Shown piece by piece: positions 6,692-10,271 of a stretch of 10,271 bases of DNA; position 1 is the first letter of the stretch; every line of letters begins with the position of its first letter. The translations under genes and the position numbers were made by a program. The notes under the pieces were generated by a model. That model saw nothing but the letters and a program-made list of their open reading frames with translations. It was not told the origin of the DNA and searched no databases. Location of the stretch: positions 1 to 10,271 of the forward strand of contig JAWLDZ010000079.1 of NCBI GenBank assembly GCA_041686355.1. The letters run 5' to 3'. The DNA comes from DSBN01 sp041686355 (GTDB lineage: Bacteria; Spirochaetota; Spirochaetia; DSM-16054; Sediminispirochaetaceae).

Positions 6692-6720
6692 TTGATTTTA
6701 TTTAGAATTTACTATACGAT
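6692..6720 (+). promoter_or_regulatory. Putative sigma-70 promoter for EF-G
   Basis: TTGATT (6692-6697, four of six -35 bases) is followed after 17 nt by TACGAT (6715-6720, four of six -10 bases). An alternative -10, TATACG at 6713-6718, would have 15-nt spacing. The expected start near 6727 gives a leader of about 130 nt before the EF-G ATG. Confidence 0.4.
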
Positions 6721-6844
6721 CACTAGCCCGTAAGGTATGAGACTTCCTTTCAGACTTCGGAAAAATTATAGCATGAGTTTTACCTGTCTTCAAGAAAAAA
6801 GAAGGCGCGAAAACATAAGAATAAACTAAACTCAAATCGAGTGA

Positions 6845-6850
6845 GAGGTG
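6845..6850 (+). promoter_or_regulatory. Ribosome binding site that sets the EF-G start
   Basis: GAGGTG lies 8 nt before the ATG at 6859. The frame also has a GTG at 6841, but that codon overlaps this site and would add six residues absent from the family, so the ATG is preferred. Confidence 0.75.
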
Positions 6851-6858
6851 GAATATTT

Positions 6859-8958
6859 ATGAGTACTCCGGATATTACTAAACTGCGCAATATAGGTATT
6901 AGTGCGCATATCGACTCCGGCAAAACAACCCTGACCGAACGTATGTTGTTTTACTGTAAGCGGATCCATGCGATCCATGAGGTGCGCGGTAAGGACGGCG
7001 TCGGTGCAACGATGGACTCAATGGAGCTGGAAAAAGAGCGCGGTATTACTATTGCCTCTGCAGCGACCAATGTAAAATGGAAAGATCATCCAATTAACAT
7101 AATCGACACCCCGGGACACGTGGACTTTACCATTGAGGTAGAGCGAGCTCTGCGTGTGCTTGACGGAGCGGTACTGGTGCTCTGTTCGGTGGGTGGTGTA
7201 CAGAGCCAGTCTATCACTGTTGACCGGCAAATGAAGCGCTACGGGGTACCCCGTTTAGCTTTTATTAATAAGTGTGACCGTGCCGGTGCAAATCCGCTGC
7301 GGGTACGTGATCAGCTGGAAGAGAAGCTGGATCATAACGCCGTGCTCATGCAGATCCCGATCGGACTCGAGGACAAGCACGAGGGTGTGGTCGACTTGGT
7401 GAAGATGAAGGCCATCTATTTTGAGGGCCCCGCCGGCGAAGAGATGGTGGAGAAGGAGATTCCTGAGGATCTGAAGCAGTTAGCCGAAGAAAAATATGAG
7501 GTTATGCTGGATGCGGTCTCTATGTACTCCGATGAGCTGATGGAAGCGATGATGGAAGAGAAGGTCACTGAAGAGCTCATCCATGAAGCGGTTCGAATGG
7601 CAACTCTCAGCCAGGATATTACTCCTGTTTTCATGGGCTCCGCCTACAAAAACAAGGGTGTTCAGGCGCTGTTGAATGCAGTTATCGCCTACCTGCCGAA
7701 TCCTACTCAGGTTAGTAACGTGGCTCTGGATATGGACAATGATGAGGCTCCGGTGAAGATGACCGCTGAAGATGACAAGCCTACCGTAGCTCTGGCTTTT
7801 AAACTTGAAGAAGGGCAGTACGGGCAGCTTACATATATTCGGATCTACCAGGGTAAAGTTAAAAAGGGTGATGAGCTCTACAATGTGCGTTCCCGCAAAC
7901 GCTTTAAGGTAGGACGGCTGATCAAGATGCATGCCGACCACATGGAAGATATCAACGATGCCGGTGCCGGTGAGATCGCGGCGCTGTTTGGCATCGATTG
8001 TGCTTCCGGTGACACCTTTACCGGGGGCGGACTGAACTACACCATGACGAGTATGTACGTTCCGAATCCGGTAATTTCACTTGCGATTTCTCCTAAAGAT
8101 AAGAGCGCGGCCGACAAAATGTCCAAAGCCCTGAACCGTTTTACCAAAGAGGATCCGACCTTCCGCACCTATGTGGACCCCGAATCGAATCAGACCATTG
8201 TACAGGGGATGGGAGAGCTTCACCTGGATGTGTACATCACCCGTATGAAGCGTGAGTATCAGGCTGAGGTTGAAGTTGGTATTCCCCAGGTTGCGTATCG
8301 TGAGACCATCAGTCAGGAAGCTAAGTTTGACTATACTCACAAGAAGCAGACCGGTGGTTCCGGTCAGTTTGGTCGAGTTGTCGGCCGAATCGAACCGATT
8401 ACCGAGAGCGAAGAAGTGTACGAGTTTAAGAACGAGATTAAGGGGGGAGTTATTCCCACCGAATATATTCCCGCCTGTGATGCAGGTTTTAAGAAGGCAA
8501 TGGAGAAGGGCAGCTTGATCGGATTTCCGGTTGTTGGTGTACGGGCTGTACTGAGCGACGGCCAGTTCCACGCGGTGGACTCCTCGGAAATGGCGTTTCA
8601 AACGGCAGCTTTTCAGGCTTTTCGAAATACCTATACCAAAGCCAAGCCAATCATCATGGAGCCGATTATGAAAGTATCGGTAGAGGGGCCGACTGAGTTC
8701 CAGGGCAATATTTTCGGAACCCTGAATCAGCGCCGCGGCATGATTGTCAGTACTGTTGAAGAGGGTGTCTTTTTCAACGTAGATGCTGAGGTTCCGATGA
8801 GTGAGATGTTCGGTTTTTCCACTGTGCTGCGCTCTTTAACTCAAGGAAAAGCTGAGTTTACCATGGAATTCTTGAAGTATGACAAGGTTCCCCAGAGCAT
8901 TTCCGAAGAGCTGATGAAAGAGTTTGAAGAGAAAAAGAAGCAAGAGCAAAAACAGTAA
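6859..8958 (+). CDS. fusA: Elongation factor G, mitochondrial EF-G1-like (spdEFG1 type)
   Basis: The product has 699 residues, full length. This GTPase moves tRNAs and mRNA through the ribosome. G motifs: AHIDSGKT (16-23), RGIT (61-64), DTPGH (83-87), NKCD (137-140). The usual EF-G order of G domain, domain II (GQLTYIRIYQGKVKKGDEL), domain III (FTKEDPTF, GMGELHLDVY), domain IV (HKKQTGGSGQFGRVVG) and domain V (EPIMKVSVEGPTEFQG) is intact. Several stretches match mitochondrial EF-G1 rather than classical bacterial FusA: HEVRGKDGVGATMDSMELE, ERALRVLDGAVLVLCSVGGVQSQ, and CASGDTF in domain II. This is the spdEFG1 type of spirochaetes and planctomycetes, where by the published model the two EF-G functions are split and spdEFG1 does translocation. 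No S12/S7/EF-Tu neighbours are seen, so it lies outside the classical str operon. The C-terminus is a charged EEKKKQEQKQ tail. Confidence 0.97.
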   Translation: MSTPDITKLRNIGISAHIDSGKTTLTERMLFYCKRIHAIHEVRGKDGVGATMDSMELEKERGITIASAATNVKWKDHPINIIDTPGHVDFTIEVERALRVLDGAVLVLCSVGGVQSQSITVDRQMKRYGVPRLAFINKCDRAGANPLRVRDQLEEKLDHNAVLMQIPIGLEDKHEGVVDLVKMKAIYFEGPAGEEMVEKEIPEDLKQLAEEKYEVMLDAVSMYSDELMEAMMEEKVTEELIHEAVRMATLSQDITPVFMGSAYKNKGVQALLNAVIAYLPNPTQVSNVALDMDNDEAPVKMTAEDDKPTVALAFKLEEGQYGQLTYIRIYQGKVKKGDELYNVRSRKRFKVGRLIKMHADHMEDINDAGAGEIAALFGIDCASGDTFTGGGLNYTMTSMYVPNPVISLAISPKDKSAADKMSKALNRFTKEDPTFRTYVDPESNQTIVQGMGELHLDVYITRMKREYQAEVEVGIPQVAYRETISQEAKFDYTHKKQTGGSGQFGRVVGRIEPITESEEVYEFKNEIKGGVIPTEYIPACDAGFKKAMEKGSLIGFPVVGVRAVLSDGQFHAVDSSEMAFQTAAFQAFRNTYTKAKPIIMEPIMKVSVEGPTEFQGNIFGTLNQRRGMIVSTVEEGVFFNVDAEVPMSEMFGFSTVLRSLTQGKAEFTMEFLKYDKVPQSISEELMKEFEEKKKQEQKQ

Positions 8959-8974
8959 TATTTTGGTATTTTGA

Positions 8975-9051
8975 GCGGCCCTTCTCCTTGGTGCAGTGAG
9001 AACCTGCAAAATGTTCTGCAAAGTTATGAACATTTTTTATGGCGGGGCCGC
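8975..9051 (+). ncRNA. Foldable intergenic RNA element between EF-G and the P-loop ATPase gene
   Basis: Perfect 7-bp arms GCGGCCC (8975-8981) and GGGCCGC (9045-9051) enclose two smaller hairpins: TTCTC/GAGAA (8982-8986 with 8998-9002) and AAAATGTTC/GAACATTTT (9008-9016 with 9028-9036). Together they would form a three-way junction of 77 nt, starting 16 nt after the EF-G stop. It matches no riboswitch class I can name. It may be an mRNA processing or attenuation element, or just a terminator region. Confidence 0.3.
9008..9038 (+). terminator. Weak intrinsic terminator after EF-G
   Basis: A hairpin with a 9-bp A/T-rich stem (6 bp if the stem T/A pairs are left out) and an 11-nt loop runs into a T6 tract (9033-9038), of which some T are shared with the stem. 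The low GC content suggests partial termination, leaving read-through into the ATPase gene possible. Confidence 0.4.
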
Positions 9052-9069
9052 ATAATTTGTTGTAGTCTT

Positions 9070-9098
9070 TATAGTATTAGGAAGAAGAGCAGGAGGAG
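9070..9098 (+). promoter_or_regulatory. Possible -10 and strong ribosome binding site of the P-loop ATPase gene
   Basis: TATAGT (9070-9075) matches five of six -10 bases, but no -35 hexamer is found at 16-18 nt spacing; the region there is occupied by the GGGCCGC arm of the upstream foldable element. AGGAGGAG (9091-9098), 8 nt before the ATG at 9107, is an excellent Shine-Dalgarno sequence and fixes that start. Confidence 0.5.
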
Positions 9099-9106
9099 AA
9101 ATATAT

Positions 9107-9814
9107 ATGGTAAAATCGGAGCTTATTAAGCGAAGCCCGCTACGGATTTTTGAAAACACTATTCACGGGGGAGTTGGAAATGGGCACCTTGGGGTACTGG
9201 CATCAAAGAAGGGTGTTGGTAAAACCGCGTGCCTGACACATATTGCAGTTGACAAGCTGTTCCAGGATCGGCATGTAATTCATGTGTCCTTTGCTACCAC
9301 TGTTGATCATATTATCAATTGGTATGAAGATATCTTTCGAGAAATAGCCAAAAAACGGAACCTCGAACATGCGGTTGAAGTGCATGATGAGATTATCCAC
9401 AACCGTGTTATTATGAATTTTAATCAATCCGGAATCAGTATCGATCAGGTGGTGAACAGCCTGGAAGCGCTTATCAAAGACGGCAATTTTCCTGCTGATG
9501 CGGTGATTTTTGACGGGTATGATGTGACCGAGAGAAGCCCTGATGAATTGGATGCTATCCGTGCCTTTGCAGAGAGGCAGGAGCTTGAAATATGGTTCAG
9601 TGTTTCTCTTAAAGAGGAGAATGGAGCCTTGTTTACTGACCAGGGAGTGCCTGCTGTTCTGGAAAAACTAATCGACAAGCTGGATGTAATTATCAATCTG
9701 CGTCATGAAGGTGATTATATTCACCTAGAAGTGGCAAAGGATCATGAGATGATCGAAAATCGTGATATGCAGCTTAGACTGGATCCCAAAACCCTGTTGA
9801 TCGCCGAGGATTAG
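9107..9814 (+). CDS. P-loop ATPase of unknown function (RecA/KaiC/ParA-like fold)
   Basis: The product has 235 residues, with no signal peptide or membrane segment. Walker A is ASKKGVGKT (32-40), directly after a hydrophobic strand. It looks like the deviant Walker A KGGxGKT of ParA/MinD-type proteins with the second position changed from Gly to Lys; Lys34 would sit at the signature-lysine position. Walker B is AVIFD (132-136, Asp136), followed by GYD. A later strand IWFSVSL followed by Lys could be a sensor-like element, and the C-terminal part is beta-rich (DVIINLRHEGDYIHLEVAKD). This order also fits a compact RecA/KaiC-like core. I do not recognise a named gene. It follows EF-G by 148 nt on the same strand and is closed by a strong terminator, so it is either the last gene of an EF-G transcript or a single-gene unit. 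Sure of the P-loop, unsure of the family. Confidence 0.85.
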   Translation: MVKSELIKRSPLRIFENTIHGGVGNGHLGVLASKKGVGKTACLTHIAVDKLFQDRHVIHVSFATTVDHIINWYEDIFREIAKKRNLEHAVEVHDEIIHNRVIMNFNQSGISIDQVVNSLEALIKDGNFPADAVIFDGYDVTERSPDELDAIRAFAERQELEIWFSVSLKEENGALFTDQGVPAVLEKLIDKLDVIINLRHEGDYIHLEVAKDHEMIENRDMQLRLDPKTLLIAED

Positions 9815-9816
9815 TA

Positions 9817-9858
9817 GCGAGAGACCATAGGCAAAAGAACAGGGGCGAGAGAACAGGG
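9817..9858. repeat. 14-bp tandem repeat, three copies
   Basis: Three head-to-tail units follow the ATPase stop codon: GCGAGAGACCATAG (9817-9830), GCAAAAGAACAGGG (9831-9844) and GCGAGAGAACAGGG (9845-9858). Units 2 and 3 differ at two positions, and unit 1 is more diverged at its end. An 11-bp exact direct repeat AGAACAGGGGC is contained in the last two copies. It lies in the untranslated 3' part of the transcript. Confidence 0.7.
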
Positions 9859-9874
9859 GCCACACGGAAAAAAC

Positions 9875-9902
9875 TTCTGTTGTCTGCAGATAGCCGACAG
9901 AA
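9875..9902 (+). other. Hairpin just upstream of the terminator
   Basis: TTCTGTTG (9875-9882) pairs with CGACAGAA (9895-9902) over 8 bp including one G-U pair, with a 12-nt loop containing the palindrome TCTGCAGA. It ends 5 nt before the terminator stem and could stabilise the mRNA 3' end. Confidence 0.4.
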
Positions 9903-9907
9903 ACATA

Positions 9908-9950
9908 GCCTTGCAGCAGTCCTTAATGGACGGCAGCAGGGCTTTTTTTT
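9908..9950 (+). terminator. Strong intrinsic terminator of the P-loop ATPase gene
   Basis: The outer stem GCCTTGC/GCAGGGC (9908-9914 with 9936-9942, 7 bp with one G-U) and the inner stem GTCC/GGAC (9919-9922 with 9928-9931, loop TTAAT) are joined by a symmetric 4x4 internal loop. Eight T follow directly (9943-9950). Confidence 0.88.
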
Positions 9951-9953
9951 GTG

Positions 9954-9969
9954 CTTCGGAGGACCGAAG
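9954..9969. other. Short hairpin between the convergent genes
   Basis: A perfect 6-bp stem CTTCGG/CCGAAG with a 4-nt loop lies between the plus-strand terminator and the 3' end of endonuclease III. It has no T-run on the minus strand, so it is not a good intrinsic terminator for nth, though it may protect that mRNA's 3' end. Confidence 0.4.
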
Positions 9970-10010
9970 TGTGATCTTTATTGGATTGTGGGGCTCACTG
10001 TTATGGGAGT

Positions 10011-10271
10011 TCAGCGGTGCCGGTTCACAGCAAGCTTCGGACAACTGGCCTCAAGAGGACATTGTGAGCACCAGGGGGAGACTGGAGTGCAGATGCTTTG
10101 GCCGAAGCGGACGAAGAGTTCGTTGATTTCGATCCAGTACTTCTGTGGAAGAACAAGCGAAAGTTCACGTTCGGTATCATCGGGTTTTTCGGTCTGCACC
10201 CATCCTATCCGGTTGGAAATGCGGTGGACATGAATATCTACGCAGATGTAGGGAAGCCGAAAGCCCAGGCT
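10011..10271 (-). CDS. nth: Endonuclease III, C-terminal part (5' end outside window)
   Basis: The last 86 residues are present; the N-terminus and the helix-hairpin-helix with the catalytic Lys lie beyond the right edge. Endonuclease III is a base-excision repair glycosylase/AP lyase that removes oxidised pyrimidines. The segment LPYICVDIHVHRISNRIG holds the catalytic Asp of the family's VDTHV motif, with Ile in place of the usual Thr. PQKYWIEINELFVRFGQ is the family helix before the cluster. CTPVSPWCSQCPLEASC gives the exact C-x6-C-x2-C-x5-C ligand pattern of the [4Fe-4S] cluster, followed by a short tail ending in TGA. The spacing of the cysteines fits Nth; MutY also has such a cluster, but its long C-terminal domain is absent here. 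The gene converges on the P-loop ATPase gene. Confidence 0.93.
   Translation of the reverse strand, partial: SLGFRLPYICVDIHVHRISNRIGWVQTEKPDDTERELSLVLPQKYWIEINELFVRFGQSICTPVSPWCSQCPLEASCPKLAVNRHR

Larger units (their letters stand above)
6525..6858. other. 334-nt spacer between the HD-domain gene and EF-G
   Basis: No established gene is visible. The first part is purine-rich (6571-6617). An open frame runs 6538-6705 (TTG start, 55 codons), or from the ATG at 6607 (32 codons, MSSSLPAYKIPG...) with AGAG 4-5 nt before it. A second short frame (6737-6829, 30 codons, basic) precedes EF-G. A plausible sigma-70 promoter sits at 6692-6720. I see no convincing terminator after the HD-domain gene, so read-through into EF-G is possible. 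Confidence 0.5.

Noticed and set aside
6841..6858. GTG start for EF-G six codons upstream
   Set aside because: The GTG lies within the ribosome binding site of the ATG at 6859, and family members start close to the latter.
9043..9054. GGGGCCGCATAA considered as a flagellar sigma-28 -10 element
   Set aside because: It needs a one-base insertion relative to GCCGATAA and lacks a matching TAAA element at proper spacing; the GC arm is better explained by the inverted repeat.
9880..10233. A 117-codon plus-strand frame at the right end
   Set aside because: It runs through the intrinsic terminator and opposite the endonuclease III iron-sulfur coding region, so it is not a real gene.

Overview
The window is about 10 kb of bacterial chromosome and reads best as a free-living spirochaete (Spirochaetaceae-like). 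The main evidence is the elongation factor G at 6859-8958. It belongs to the mitochondrial EF-G1-like type (spdEFG1), which is known from spirochaetes and planctomycetes and differs from classical bacterial fusA. A lipoprotein with a loose lipobox and TTG/GTG starts fit a spirochaete but do not prove it. Base composition is fairly even. I see no insertion sequence, prophage, tRNA, rRNA or CRISPR array.

Left half (1-5916), all on the minus strand. Reading in the direction of transcription: a 12-TM major facilitator transporter (4597-5916), a DUF72/YecE protein (3694-4527), a small GAF-like protein (3144-3638), a large membrane-anchored HEAT-repeat protein (559-3147), and the first 159 codons of a DUF4230 lipoprotein (1-477) that runs off the left edge. 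The GAF-like and HEAT genes overlap by 4 nt at an A8 run. The lipoprotein gene has its own consensus-like promoter, placed so close to the ATG that the mRNA would be nearly leaderless.

Middle (5917-6858). A divergent intergenic region with an extended -10 promoter and a perfect 14-bp palindrome separates the transporter from a small HD-domain phosphohydrolase (6042-6524) related to the hydrolase domain of RelA/SpoT. A 334-nt gap follows. It holds a plausible EF-G promoter and two very short reading frames of unknown status.

Right half (6859-10271). EF-G is followed by a foldable 77-nt spacer and then a 235-residue P-loop ATPase with a modified deviant Walker A motif. I can give that ATPase no function. 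Its 3' side carries a 14-bp tandem repeat, a hairpin and a very clear intrinsic terminator. The last feature, convergent, is the C-terminal part of endonuclease III (nth), with its catalytic Asp region and [4Fe-4S] cysteine motif; its N-terminus lies beyond the right edge.

Most genes are ordinary housekeeping or conserved-unknown genes, and no textbook defence or mobile system is visible. The least explained items are the GAF-like/HEAT pair with its slippery junction and the P-loop ATPase next to EF-G.
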